This document shows positions 9,726-19,900 of a stretch of DNA of 64,000 bases, piece after piece. The stretch is from contig NZ_CP020104.1 in assembly GCF_002056795.1 (NCBI RefSeq), positions 4,845,501 to 4,909,500 on the forward strand. The letters are read 5' to 3'. Each line of letters begins with the position of its first letter. The first letter of the stretch is position 1. The stretch comes from Spirosoma aerolatum (lineage in GTDB: Bacteria > Bacteroidota > Bacteroidia > Cytophagales > Spirosomataceae). Below the pieces are notes generated by a model. The model had not been told where the DNA came from, searched no databases, and saw only the letters and a list, made by a program, of their open reading frames with translations. Both the position numbers and the translations under genes were made by a program.

Positions 9726-10355
9726 ATGTTACAAACCTCGTTCAACGCTTTTACCGAAAACCTCCAGCAACGGTTACAGCAACCGTTGCCCGGTGAGGCT
9801 GCGCACCAGAAAATGGCGTCGGCAGCGCGGTATCGGCTGGGTATCAAACCCAACGAGCGGACACGTCGGAGTGCGGTCCTGATTTGTTTCTATCCTTTTC
9901 AGAACTCCATTTATTTACCGCTCATTCTTCGCCCTCAGTACGATGGCGTTCATGCCGGGCAAATGGCCTTTCCGGGTGGTCGCATGGAGCGATTCGATGA
10001 GAATCTGACCCGTACCGCCTTACGCGAATCGCAGGAAGAGGTTGGTATTCGGGTGTCGGATGTGAAGGTACTCGGCCTGCTCACGGAGCTATTCATTCCA
10101 CCCAGCAATTTTTACGTACAGCCTGTGGTGGGTGTACTCCCCTACCGCCCTGACTTCTACCCCGACCCTCGTGAGGTAGAAGCCATCGTTGAAGTTGATC
10201 TGGAAACCTTGCTCGACGAAACCATCGTAGGCGATAGCCAGATCGAAGTACGGGGCGTACTGGTCGATGCGCCATTCTACCAGATTCAGGGGCACCGGGT
10301 ATGGGGGGCTACCGCCATGATGATCAGCGAATTGTTGATGCTGCTGGATGCTTAA
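9726..10355 (+). CDS. CoA pyrophosphatase-type Nudix hydrolase (NudL-like)
   Basis: A 209-residue Nudix hydrolase. The Nudix box begins at GGRMERFDENL and continues to ALRESQEEVGI (roughly residues 84-108), matching GX5EX7REX2EEXG. The upstream stretch LPLILRPQYDGVHAGQMAFPGGR fits the UPF0035 motif of the CoA-diphosphatase subgroup, which hydrolyses CoA or its derivatives to 4'-phosphopantetheine and 3',5'-ADP. The specificity is by family only. It ends three bases from the stop of the convergent tolC-like gene, leaving no room for a separate terminator. Confidence 0.85.
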   Translation: MLQTSFNAFTENLQQRLQQPLPGEAAHQKMASAARYRLGIKPNERTRRSAVLICFYPFQNSIYLPLILRPQYDGVHAGQMAFPGGRMERFDENLTRTALRESQEEVGIRVSDVKVLGLLTELFIPPSNFYVQPVVGVLPYRPDFYPDPREVEAIVEVDLETLLDETIVGDSQIEVRGVLVDAPFYQIQGHRVWGATAMMISELLMLLDA

Positions 10356-10358
10356 ACT

Positions 10359-11792
10359 CTATTGACTGGTACCGGCTACATAATACAGCTCCGCAATCGC
10401 TTTCTGGTATTTCGTTTTCAGTTCTTCTCCTTTTATTCGTAAATCAATCAGCTTGGTTTCGCGGGAATTAACCAGAAACAGAGAACTTTCCCCAATGTCG
10501 AACTTTTGCTGTTCAGCCTGAAGAAGTCGTTGCTGGTTCTGAACAGCCTGTTGCTGTACAATCACCTGTCCGGCCAGAGCCTGAAGCTGATTATAGGCCG
10601 CCTGAACGGTGTTTGTAATGTCCCGATTAGTCTGTTGTCGTTCTAAGGCCACCTGCTGATTTTTCACCTGAACTTCCCGCAGTTTACCCCGCTCTTTCCG
10701 AAGAAATAAAGGAAATACTACGTCCAACCCAATTTTATGATTCTGTGGGCGGAACGAGTAATAATCGCTCCAATCGTAGGGAACATCGACCGTAGGCGTC
10801 TGACTCAACAGGCTGGCACTGACCGTGATCTGTGGCTGTACCATCGCTCGCCTAAACTGCTCCTCAATCGTGAGCTGTTGCGCCTTGGCCGCCAGCTTCA
10901 GCAATTCAGGGTGCTGCTGAGTGGCCCGATTCAGGAGTGCCTGAAGCGTATCGGCTGAGTAAGTGGTTAGCGGAGCCTGCTGTGGTATAGCTGACACAGG
11001 TAACTCGGCGGGTTGCCCCCGTTCGTTCCATAAAAAGGTGCTCACCCTGAGCCGGGCGTTTTGCTCCTCAAGTTCTGCCTGCTGGCGCTGCACCAGTCGA
11101 TCCTGTGCCGTTATCAGCGCTTCTGTCGTATCAATTATGGCGGCATCGCCTATCAAAGCCCGCTCGCGTAAGGCCCGAAAACGTAAATCGGCCAGTTCAT
11201 ACCCTTCTACCAGTAACCTACGCTGTTGATACGCCAGAAACCACTCCCAGTATGATTTGGCCGCATCGAAAAGCGTTTTGTTGACCAGTTTCAGCCGATC
11301 GGCTTCGGCCAGATTTACGGCCAGACGCGCCTGTCGCACGGCCGAACGTCGGGCATCAATACTGATCGTTCTGCCGATTGGCAAACTCAGACCGATTCCG
11401 GCAAGGCCAGACGATGGAGTTCTTTCGGCCGGGTTAATATATTGACCTGCATTCTGGTCATAGGAGGCATTCAAATCAATCCCCGCCCACCATAATGGCA
11501 CTAACAGTTTATTTTGCCAGTGATTGTAATAGAGGGTATTACCAAACTCTTTCCGGTCGTAGCTCGAGGCCAATTTCGGATCGAACGCCCCTCGTGCCTG
11601 CATTACGACCTGCTTTGCTTCTTCGCCAAACAATCCGGCCTGTTTGATAATTGGGTGGTTGGCCCGAATCAATTCGAAGAATAATTCAGCCGTAAAAACG
11701 GTGGTATCGGTCGGGCTAGCCAATGACTGGGCCGACACCCTCCCCACCAGAATTCCTAATCCGCAAAGGAATAACGCTGTCAACCGCTTCAT
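10359..11792 (-). CDS. TolC family outer membrane efflux protein
   Basis: A 477-residue outer-membrane factor with signal peptide (MKRLTALFLCGLGILVGRVSAQ, residues 1-22) and the long coiled-coil helices of the OEP family in two halves, for example KLVNKTLFDAAKSYWEWFLA and the glutamine-rich helix around 395-430. It would form the outer-membrane channel of a tripartite exporter. Its start overlaps the stop of the HlyD-type gene by four bases (ATGA), so the two are translationally coupled, and the ABC membrane subunit gene lies just upstream. Confidence 0.9.
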   Translation of the reverse strand: MKRLTALFLCGLGILVGRVSAQSLASPTDTTVFTAELFFELIRANHPIIKQAGLFGEEAKQVVMQARGAFDPKLASSYDRKEFGNTLYYNHWQNKLLVPLWWAGIDLNASYDQNAGQYINPAERTPSSGLAGIGLSLPIGRTISIDARRSAVRQARLAVNLAEADRLKLVNKTLFDAAKSYWEWFLAYQQRRLLVEGYELADLRFRALRERALIGDAAIIDTTEALITAQDRLVQRQQAELEEQNARLRVSTFLWNERGQPAELPVSAIPQQAPLTTYSADTLQALLNRATQQHPELLKLAAKAQQLTIEEQFRRAMVQPQITVSASLLSQTPTVDVPYDWSDYYSFRPQNHKIGLDVVFPLFLRKERGKLREVQVKNQQVALERQQTNRDITNTVQAAYNQLQALAGQVIVQQQAVQNQQRLLQAEQQKFDIGESSLFLVNSRETKLIDLRIKGEELKTKYQKAIAELYYVAGTSQ

Positions 11793-13147
11793 TTCTTCGC
11801 TCCTTTTTCTTCCTTAGGTTCTTCTTTCAAACTGGGCGGAAAGCCATTGAGCTGGCGCCAGAGTTCATACCAGACGGGTACATCGTCGAGCATAACCCAG
11901 CCATATACACCCGACCCGACCCGCAACTGGGTAGGCCAGGGCTGATCGCCCTTTTCCTGTATCGGCTGGACCAGTAGCCGGTATTTGCCACCTACACTGC
12001 TTACCGCATCGATTACCGCAACCCGCCCGCCAAACGTACCGACCGATACAGACGGCCAGCCCGAGAACTGAATAGCTGGCCAGCCATCGAACTGCAACCG
12101 AACAGTTCGCCCGCGTTGAATCAGGGGAACATCCATCGCACGCACATATAACTCAACGGCAAGTTGCGGATTGGCCGGCTGAAGTGTAGCAATCGGCTCT
12201 CCTTCTTTAATGGTTTCGCCAATACCAGCTTTCGATGGACGGACGACGTATCCTGCCTGCGGTGCCCGAACAATATATAGTCCGCGTCGAACATCCACAC
12301 TGGTCATCTTATTCTGAAGTTTAGAAATTTCACCGTTGATATCAGCCAGATACGAAACAGCTGAACTTCGGTCCGACTGCGCTTTAGCCAGCTTTTCCTG
12401 GAAGTCAGCTCTGAGCGTACCTAATTCAAGTTTGGCGTTCACCAATTCCTGCCGCGACACATTGACTTTATTCTCCTGCGAAATCACTTTGGCATTGTCT
12501 TCCTGCACTTTGAGTCGTCTGGTTTCCAGATCTGTCAATGAAAACAACCCATTCGTGTAGCCTTTTTCGTAGCGGGATAATCGGTCGAGAGCAATCTGAT
12601 AGTTCTTCTGAATGGCAGCCAGATCAGCTTCGTCGGCTGATAGCTTGTATTCACTTTGCCGAACTTTATTTCGAGCAGCTTCGAGTTTTACCGTAATCCC
12701 CGTCTGTAAGGCCGTAATTTGCCCATCCAATGCTTTTATTTTCGCATTGGTAGCCTGTAAACTGCCTTGTTTGGCGGCCAATTGTTCATCCAGCCGCAGA
12801 GGTAGGTTGGGATCAAAATACTCGTCTTTTATGTCGGAGATAACCAGTAAGGTATCTCCTTTTTTTACGTAGTCACCATCTTTCACGGCCCAGCGTTCGA
12901 TCCGACCGGCAATGGCGTTCTGGATCGTCTGAGGGCGGTCCTGGGGTGTCAGGGCTGTAAGCGTTCCTTCGCCGTTGATATTCTGTTGCCAGGGCAAAAA
13001 CATGATCAGAACACCGACTATGAGAAAGAAAAGCATCCAGCGCCCCAGCTTTCGTCCTCCATCCGACTGCGGAAGTGCGTGAAGCGTTTTAAGTGGGTAC
13101 TTGGTCAATAACTCTTCGTTGACCCGCTGATTGGATATATTGAGCAT
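11789..13147 (-). CDS. HlyD family periplasmic adaptor
   Basis: A 452-residue membrane-fusion protein. One transmembrane helix at about residues 38-56 follows a cytoplasmic N-terminus, then a lipoyl-like half (GRIERWAVKDGDYVKKGDTL), a long coiled coil of about 150 residues with VRQSEYKLSADEADLAAI, the second lipoyl half and a C-terminal beta-barrel domain. The size, the cytoplasmic N-terminus and the long hairpin fit a type 1 secretion or ABC-exporter adaptor more than an RND adaptor. The gene starts 14 bp after the ABC membrane subunit gene and overlaps the tolC-like gene. Confidence 0.9.
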   Translation of the reverse strand: MLNISNQRVNEELLTKYPLKTLHALPQSDGGRKLGRWMLFFLIVGVLIMFLPWQQNINGEGTLTALTPQDRPQTIQNAIAGRIERWAVKDGDYVKKGDTLLVISDIKDEYFDPNLPLRLDEQLAAKQGSLQATNAKIKALDGQITALQTGITVKLEAARNKVRQSEYKLSADEADLAAIQKNYQIALDRLSRYEKGYTNGLFSLTDLETRRLKVQEDNAKVISQENKVNVSRQELVNAKLELGTLRADFQEKLAKAQSDRSSAVSYLADINGEISKLQNKMTSVDVRRGLYIVRAPQAGYVVRPSKAGIGETIKEGEPIATLQPANPQLAVELYVRAMDVPLIQRGRTVRLQFDGWPAIQFSGWPSVSVGTFGGRVAVIDAVSSVGGKYRLLVQPIQEKGDQPWPTQLRVGSGVYGWVMLDDVPVWYELWRQLNGFPPSLKEEPKEEKGAKK

Positions 13148-13161
13148 TGTTCTTTCAAGAT

Positions 13162-14166
13162 TCAGGATAATGGTTGATCGATCAGGGGCATGTCCGTTAC
13201 AGTTCCGATTTTCTCGACCGCCGTAACCAAATCAAATACGGTATCGATTCCCGAAATAAGCTTATCGACTGAGCCCGTAATTAAGACAATGACCAGTTCG
13301 GCAGCCACGAATTGACCCAGCGACATTTCACGACCGACAACCAGCGTGGTGCCCAGGATCAACAGCCCCCCCGTTACAATCGTTTTAAAGGCTACGCCCC
13401 CATAAAAAAACTGGCGAAGTACTTTGAAATGCTCGTTGCGGTACTTCACATAGTTTGCAACCAGTTCATCCATTTTATCGATCGGGTCTTGATCGACAGC
13501 TCTCGGTGGGTTTCGATACCTGGGTAAGTCACTGGCTATCGCTTCGAGCCAGGCCACTACTTTATATTTATATTTTGACTCGTTCAGACTTGTCCGTACA
13601 CCACTTGGTCCATATAACCGACTTAAGAGCCAGATAATAAATACCGTAAAAATCCCGAATCCAACAAATATTGGATGGTAGGCCGACAAAAGAATCAGAC
13701 CGAAAATGATTTGAACCGTTGCGGCTGTCAGATCGATCAATAATTTGGGCAACCCCTTCTGAATGGTCAGAACATCGAAAAATCGGTTCATCAACTCAGG
13801 CGGATAATAGCCCTCCAAGGCTTCAGGTTCAATTCGAGGTAATCGGTAGGTAAATTCAAAGGCCGCCTTGGCAAAAATTCGCTGCTGTAGAACTTCTACC
13901 AGGGCCATCTGCCCTACCAATAACAAACCAGCTGCCAGTACCCCTAGAATAACGACCCCAATCAGTACGTACACCGAGCTAAAAACCAGCCCTCCTGATA
14001 CCAGGTTAAAAACGGCCTGTATACCTAATGGAAGAGACAGGCTAATAATCCCTGTTACCAGCGCATACAAATAGATGTAGCCTATATCCTTTTTCTCATT
14101 GACCAGAAGCCGCATCAATCGCTGCCAGGGCGAGGGAGGTAATTCGATAGGCCTTACAACACTCAT
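13162..14166 (-). CDS. ABC exporter transmembrane domain without nucleotide-binding domain
   Basis: A 334-residue integral membrane protein equivalent to the transmembrane domain of a type 1 secretion ABC exporter. Hydrophobic segments are at about 30-55, 62-88, 148-172 and 262-300, in the order of the ABC_membrane fold. The protein stops after TAVEKIGTVTDMPL, the segment that normally leads into the ATPase domain; no Walker A, signature or Walker B motif is present, and none is encoded in the remaining two genes. Such short versions occur in Bacteroidota operons with HlyD and TolC and may recruit an ATPase from elsewhere. It is first in the operon and divergent from a TetR regulator. Confidence 0.85.
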   Translation of the reverse strand: MSVVRPIELPPSPWQRLMRLLVNEKKDIGYIYLYALVTGIISLSLPLGIQAVFNLVSGGLVFSSVYVLIGVVILGVLAAGLLLVGQMALVEVLQQRIFAKAAFEFTYRLPRIEPEALEGYYPPELMNRFFDVLTIQKGLPKLLIDLTAATVQIIFGLILLSAYHPIFVGFGIFTVFIIWLLSRLYGPSGVRTSLNESKYKYKVVAWLEAIASDLPRYRNPPRAVDQDPIDKMDELVANYVKYRNEHFKVLRQFFYGGVAFKTIVTGGLLILGTTLVVGREMSLGQFVAAELVIVLITGSVDKLISGIDTVFDLVTAVEKIGTVTDMPLIDQPLS

Positions 14167-14197
14167 GATAGTTTTATAATATTATATGATAGTTTTA
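14165..14197. promoter_or_regulatory. direct repeat at ABC operon start, candidate TetR operator
   Basis: ATGATAGTTTTA occurs at 14165-14176 and again at 14186-14197, a 21-bp period, which places both copies on the same face of the helix. The first copy overlaps the ABC gene start codon. The position between the efflux operon and its divergent TetR gene suggests repressor binding; this is inferred from position and spacing only. Confidence 0.45.
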
Positions 14198-14285
14198 CTA
14201 ACTTTAATGCAAATATAACTTTCTCGACCAAACCTTTGTTTAATTTGCACCCTTTCTTTCGACAATTGGTTATAAATCAGGATAA

Positions 14286-14978
14286 ATGGAGTATTCTGTA
14301 CATGTGCGCATGAACGAACGCCTGTTTCTGCGCGACCCCGAAAGCTCAGAATTAGGTCGACGTATTGTTCGGCAAGGCATTTTACTGGTCAATGAGATTG
14401 GTTTTGAAGACACTACGTTTCGGAAGTTAGCCGACCGGATGGGGACGAAAGAAGCCAGCATCTATCGCTACTTTGAGAACAAGCATCGGTTGCTGGTGTA
14501 CCTGGTAGCCTGGTATTGGCAATGGCTTGAATTTCAACTGGTTTTCCAAACGAACAACCTGACTGATCCCCGGCAAAAACTGGAACGACTAATCCGTTTG
14601 CTTCTGTTTGCTGACCTGGATGAATCGCATAATAAAGATATTGATTTGCGGGCGCTTCACAACATTGTGGTGCATGAATCCAGTAAGGCCTACTTTACCC
14701 ATCATGTAACCGAAGACAATCGGCAGCAATTATTCAAACCGTATAAAGACCTCTGTCACCGTATTGCTGACATTATTCTGGCATACAACCCCACCTATCC
14801 CTATGCCCGGTCGCTGGCCAGCTCGCTAATCGAAACTGCTCATTACCAGGCTTTTTTCATGGAGAATCTACCGACCCTGACTGATTTCGGCTCGAAGGAC
14901 ATAACTGACCCATCCGAAGCTATGCATAAACTCCTGGGCTTTGTACGCCACCTGTTGTTTGCGTCACTGGACGCTTAA
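14286..14978 (+). CDS. TetR/AcrR family transcriptional regulator
   Basis: A 230-residue regulator. The N-terminal helix-turn-helix covers about residues 20-68, with the recognition region LADRMGTKEASIYRYFENK typical of the family; the rest is an all-helical ligand or dimer domain. It is transcribed away from the ABC-HlyD-TolC operon, with 119 bp between the start codons, so it most likely controls that operon and itself. TetR partners of exporters usually bind a transported or related small molecule. ATG 14286 is chosen; an internal ATG at residue 9 is possible. Confidence 0.88.
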   Translation: MEYSVHVRMNERLFLRDPESSELGRRIVRQGILLVNEIGFEDTTFRKLADRMGTKEASIYRYFENKHRLLVYLVAWYWQWLEFQLVFQTNNLTDPRQKLERLIRLLLFADLDESHNKDIDLRALHNIVVHESSKAYFTHHVTEDNRQQLFKPYKDLCHRIADIILAYNPTYPYARSLASSLIETAHYQAFFMENLPTLTDFGSKDITDPSEAMHKLLGFVRHLLFASLDA

Positions 14979-15640
14979 CGTTACGTTTAGTACGTTTTTC
15001 CTCAATCCGTCTGCCGCACATAAACCTTTAATCCCTCCTCTTTGCCCTACAAGGTATCAATCTTTGGGGAAATCCAGGATTCGGCTCTCCTTTATACCCG
15101 TCCAGAACCCATTCATGACCCAAATTACACCTGACAAGAAAAGTAGCAACAGCCATGAAGCAAAGGCGATTTAGCATATAATCCGAATGGTCGTGGTCTC
15201 GGAGAATGAAAGAAGGTATATTGCCCAACTAGCGAACTAATTTACAGGCTGAGCACCCTTATTGCCGACGAATGTATTTTGAGAATAAAAAATAATATTT
15301 TTTTTTATATCATTATGTCAAACAAACACTAAGTACTTCCTGAAAATACCGTAAATAACATCTTTTAATAGCTTATGGTATATGTTAGTAGCCAGGCTAT
15401 TCATTTCTTGCGACATATAGCCCTTTTTATCCAAAAATTGCATGCTAAACCGCTGAGGTCAATAAGCATTTCTACGGATGACTCAGGTCATCTTTAGTTT
15501 CTGATTAAGTAACAAAAAAACATTCAGGGTCAGGCATCTACCGATTGTTATCATCGCCAAGGATGATAGCTTTGCAAATTGTAACAAATGCGGACTCTGA
15601 ACCGTTAAAATCTTCGTTCTTTCTTGCAAATTATTACTCT
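14979..15640. other. 662-bp intergenic region, AT-rich
   Basis: No coding sequence is supported. The second half is AT-rich, with a run of ten T near 15296-15305. A small palindrome GATGAC-tcag-GTCATC lies at 15477-15492. The last part may be the promoter and leader of the RND efflux operon; the reading frame is open from 15545 but its conserved part begins at 15641. Confidence 0.5.
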
Positions 15641-16801
15641 GTGAAAAGGTGGATTGCTATCGGCCTCGTCGTTCTGGTTCTCGGCGGGATTATTGTGTAT
15701 AATAAGATTTTACATCCGGCTCCCGGAGCCGCTGGTGGTCCCGGCGGTGGAGGGGGCGGTGGCGGCCGAGGAGCCGCTGAAGGTGGTAAAGGAGGGCCCG
15801 GCGGCAAAGGAGGACCCGGTGGCGGTGGTCCAGCCAATGTACAGGGTTTTGTTGTCGTATCGCAACGCTTGCAGGAAGATGTCGTTTCCAGTGGTTCGCT
15901 GCTGGCATCCGAGCAAGTTGATATCTACCCTGAAATTTCAGCCCGAATCACACAGCTCAACATTCATGAAGGCCAACCTGTAGCAAAAGGGGCCTTGCTG
16001 GTGAAACTTTTTGACGCAGACCTAAAAGCTCAGCTCCAGAAATTACAGGCTCAGGCCGAAAATGCACGCCGTACCGAAGAACGGAACAAACAACTGCTAT
16101 CGCGGGGGGGGATTAGCCAGCAGGAGTACGACATTACTACAACCAATCTGCAATCGTCCATAGCGGATATTGAACTGGTAAAGGCCAATCTACAGCGAAC
16201 CGAAATTCGGGCCCCTTTTTCGGGCGTGATTGGGCTTCGTAATGTGAGTGCCGGTGCTGTCGTTTCGCCCAATACGCTGATTGCTCGTTTGCAGCAGGTG
16301 TCATCCCTGAAACTCGACTTTTCAATCCCCGAAAAATACGGACCTTATGTGCATAATGGTAGTACGATTTCGTTTTTAGTAGACGGGGCTGCTAAACCCA
16401 GCGAAGGGGTTGTATATGCTATTGAACCGGGCGTAGAAGAGCAAACCCGCAACCTTCGTATTCGGGCGCGGGTCAATAATGCATCGGCTCGATTCCGGCC
16501 CGGTACATTTGCGCGCGTAACCCTGACCGTGCAAAACGAGCAAAGTCTGGTGGTACCTACGCAGGCTGTCATTCCGCAAACACGTACGAATCAGGTAATT
16601 GTGGTTAAAAATGGAAAGGCCGTCTTTAAAGATGTTAAAACTGGCTTACGAACAGCGGGCGTTATCCAGATCTTATCGGGTCTGTCGGCAGGCGATACAG
16701 TGGCAACAACAGGCTTATTGTTCCTCAAACCCGATGCGCCGGTCAAAGTCGGCAAAGTAATTGGCGTACAGGGGAATGGCCCCAAAGTAGCAAGTAATTA
16801 A
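15641..16801 (+). CDS. RND efflux periplasmic adaptor with glycine-rich linker
   Basis: Membrane-fusion protein of about 386 residues from GTG 15641, which places a transmembrane helix (KRWIAIGLVVLVLGGIIVY) directly at the N-terminus; ATG 15563 is the alternative start and would add 26 residues. Unusually, the membrane anchor is followed by about 38 residues of almost only glycine with some proline, alanine and lysine, apparently a flexible spacer. Then come the lipoyl halves (INIHEG-like LNIHEGQPVAKGALLVKL and IRAPFSGVIG), a helical hairpin and the barrel domains. It belongs with the RND pump gene 105 bp downstream. No tolC-like gene follows, so the channel must be shared. Confidence 0.9.
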   Translation: MKRWIAIGLVVLVLGGIIVYNKILHPAPGAAGGPGGGGGGGGRGAAEGGKGGPGGKGGPGGGGPANVQGFVVVSQRLQEDVVSSGSLLASEQVDIYPEISARITQLNIHEGQPVAKGALLVKLFDADLKAQLQKLQAQAENARRTEERNKQLLSRGGISQQEYDITTTNLQSSIADIELVKANLQRTEIRAPFSGVIGLRNVSAGAVVSPNTLIARLQQVSSLKLDFSIPEKYGPYVHNGSTISFLVDGAAKPSEGVVYAIEPGVEEQTRNLRIRARVNNASARFRPGTFARVTLTVQNEQSLVVPTQAVIPQTRTNQVIVVKNGKAVFKDVKTGLRTAGVIQILSGLSAGDTVATTGLLFLKPDAPVKVGKVIGVQGNGPKVASN

Positions 16802-16803
16802 AG

Positions 16804-16832
16804 GTTCTCAGGATTCGGTTTACGGTGAGCTG
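16804..16832 (+). repeat. dispersed intergenic element, copy 1
   Basis: GTTCTCAGGATTCGGTTTAC followed by GGTGAGCTGA. The core CAGGATTCGGTTTACGG recurs after the GH88 gene (21.4 kb, as both arms of an inverted repeat) and in altered form after the SusC gene (43.17 kb). It lies between the two RND genes. Confidence 0.7.
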
Positions 16833-16906
16833 ATCTATCACCCGTTGGCATGAGCCCATCCTGAACTAAAAACCGAAAACTAAAAACTTTACAACTTCAT
16901 ACAGCA

Positions 16907-19900
16907 ATGAGTCTCCCCGAACTAAGCTTAAATCGGCCCGTTTTCGCGATGGTGATGTCCATCGTGATCGTGCTGTTTGGTATTATCGGCTTTACGTTCC
17001 TAGGTGTGCGGGAGTATCCGGCTATTGACCCGCCCGTTATTTCGGTTCGGACCAACTATACCGGTGCTAACCCCGAAATTATTGAGTCGCAGATTACAGA
17101 ACCCATCGAGAAATCGCTGAACAGTATCGAAGGGATTCGTACCATTTCGTCAAACAGTGCTTTAGGAGCCAGTACAATAACCGTTGAGTTCAATCTTGAC
17201 GCTAATCTCGAACAAGCAGCCAATGATGTACGCGACAAAGTAGCACAGGCTCAACGACAACTCCCACAGGACGTCGACGCGCCACCGGTAGTTACGAAAG
17301 CCGACGCCAACTCGGACCCAATTATTTTCATGAACGTTCAGAGTACGACACGTAGCGCTACGCAATTATCAGACTACGCTGAAAATGTACTTCAAGAACG
17401 CTTGCAGACGATTCCGGGCGTTAGCCAGGCTAATATTTACGGATTGAAACGCCAGGCCATGCGTCTTTGGATTGATCCGATTAAACTGTCGGCCTACCGC
17501 TTAACCTCGCAGGATATTCAGACTGCTCTGACCGCCCAAAATGTAGAATTGCCCGGTGGTAAAGTATATGGTAACAATACAGAGTTGACCGTAAAGGCCG
17601 TTGGTCGACTGACCAGCGAGGATGATTTCAATAACCTGATTCTGCGCCAGACCAGCAACCAGATTATCCGTTTCAAGGATGTCGGATACGCTACCCTGGG
17701 TGCCGAAAACGAAGAAACCTCCTCAAAGCAGAATGGAACCGTTGGAGTTATTCTGGCCCTGATTCCACAGCCGGGAGCCAACTATGTTAACATTGCGGAT
17801 GAATTCTATAAGCGTTTTGATCAGCTAAAAAAAGACTTACCACCCGATATTATCGTCTATGTCGGAACTGATCGAAGTATCTTTATCCGTCGGGCCATTG
17901 AGGAAGTGGGCGAAACCCTCCTTATTTCGTTTGTGCTGGTTGTACTGGTGATCTACCTATTCTTCCGCGACTGGTTGATTGCATTCCGACCACTGATCGA
18001 CATTCCAGTATCGTTGATTGGCGCGTTCTTTATCATGTACGTAGCTGACTTCAGTATCAATGTACTGACCCTGCTGGGTATCGTGCTCGCAACAGGCCTT
18101 GTGGTGGACGATGGGATTGTGGTTACAGAAAATATCTTCAAGAAGATTGAAGATGGCATGGATACCGAGACGGCCGCTCGCGAAGGCTCAAACGAAATCT
18201 TCTTTGCGGTTATATCTACGTCCATCACCCTGGCCATAGTCTTCCTGCCAATTATCTTCCTGCAAGGATTCGTTGGTCGGCTGTTCCGTGAATTTGGTAT
18301 CGTGGTGGCCGGTGCCGTATTGATTTCGGCCTTTGTATCGCTGACGTTAACGCCTGTATTGAGTGTAAAACTGACCAGCAAAAATCACGGTCGTTCCTGG
18401 TTTTACCGGAAAACAGAACCATTTTTTGAATGGCTCGACGAATCTTATCGCGATTCGCTCACTGGATTTATGAAGAAACGGGGTTGGGCATTTGTAATGA
18501 TTGCCGTATGTCTGCTCCTGATTTTTGGCGTCGGTTCTCAACTTAAGTCTGAGCTGGCTCCGCTGGAAGACCGGGGTCGTACGCGGATTGCGATTACCTC
18601 GCCAGAAGGAACCAGCTTCGAAGTGCAGTCGGCTATTACGGATAAGGTACTGCAATTCGTACTGGATTCGATTCCTGAAAATAAACTGGCGTTTAGTGTA
18701 GTAGCACCAGGTTTCTCAGGCGCAGGAGCAGTGAACTCGTCGTTTGTGATGGTTAACATGGTCGATGCCGCCGATCGGAAGCGGTCGCAGCAGGACATTG
18801 TCGATTACCTGACGAAAAACCTTCGGAAATTCAGTGAAGCCCGCATGTTTGCCACCCAGGATCAGACGATTCAGGTAGGTCGTCAGGGCGGTGGATTACC
18901 GGTTCAGTTCGTGATTCAGAACCTGAACTTTGAGAAATTACGCGAAAAACTGCCTGCTTTCCTCGACGAAGTTCAGAAAGACCCAACCTTCCTCAACTCG
19001 GATGTTGACCTAAAATTCAACAAACCCGAATTGAACATCACCATCGAGCGGGAGAAAGCAACGAATCTTGGCGTTTCGGTACAGGATGTAGCTCAGACAC
19101 TGCAACTTGCCCTCAGTAACCGTCGCCTGGCGTATTTCCTGATGAATGGAAAACAATACCAGGTGATTGGACAAGTTGACCGGCACGACCGCGATGAACC
19201 CGTCGATCTGGCGTCGTTCTATGTTCGCTCGAATCAGGGACAGTTGATTCAGTTGGACAACCTCGTGAAGTTCCAGGAAGTAAGTAGCCCACCGCAGGTA
19301 TACCATTACAACCGCTTTAAGTCGGCTACGGTATCGGCAGGTCTGGCTCCCGGCAAAACGATTGGTGACGGCGTTGAGGCCATGCGCGCCATTGCAGCTC
19401 GTACCCTTGACGATACGTTCCAGACTGCCCTTTCCGGCCCCTCACGCGATTACGCCGAAAGCTCATCCAATACGCTGTTTGCTTTCGGTCTGGCGCTAGT
19501 GCTGATTTACCTGGTTCTGGCGGCTCAGTTCGACTCGTTTATCGACCCATTCATCATTATGATGACCGTACCTCTGGCCCTGGCAGGAGCAGTCTTCTCG
19601 CTCTGGATGTTTAACCAGACGCTGAATATTTTCAGCCAGATCGGGATTATTATGCTGGTGGGCCTTGTTACGAAAAACGGGATTCTGATTGTGGAATTTG
19701 CCAATGAACAGCGGCTATTGGGCAAAAATAAATTTGAAGCGGCTGCGGAGTCGGCAGCGCTGCGTCTTCGTCCGATTCTGATGACGACCCTTGTAGCTGC
19801 CTTTGGTGCGTTACCGCTGGCAATGGCTCTGGGTTCAGCCTCAAAAAGCCGCGTGCCGCTGGGGATCGTGATCGTAGGCGGTTTGCTTTTCTCGCTGGTT

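Noticed and set aside
14941..15174. Open frame after the TetR gene
   Set aside because: It overlaps the TetR end, has odd composition and no signal or motif; treated as non-coding.
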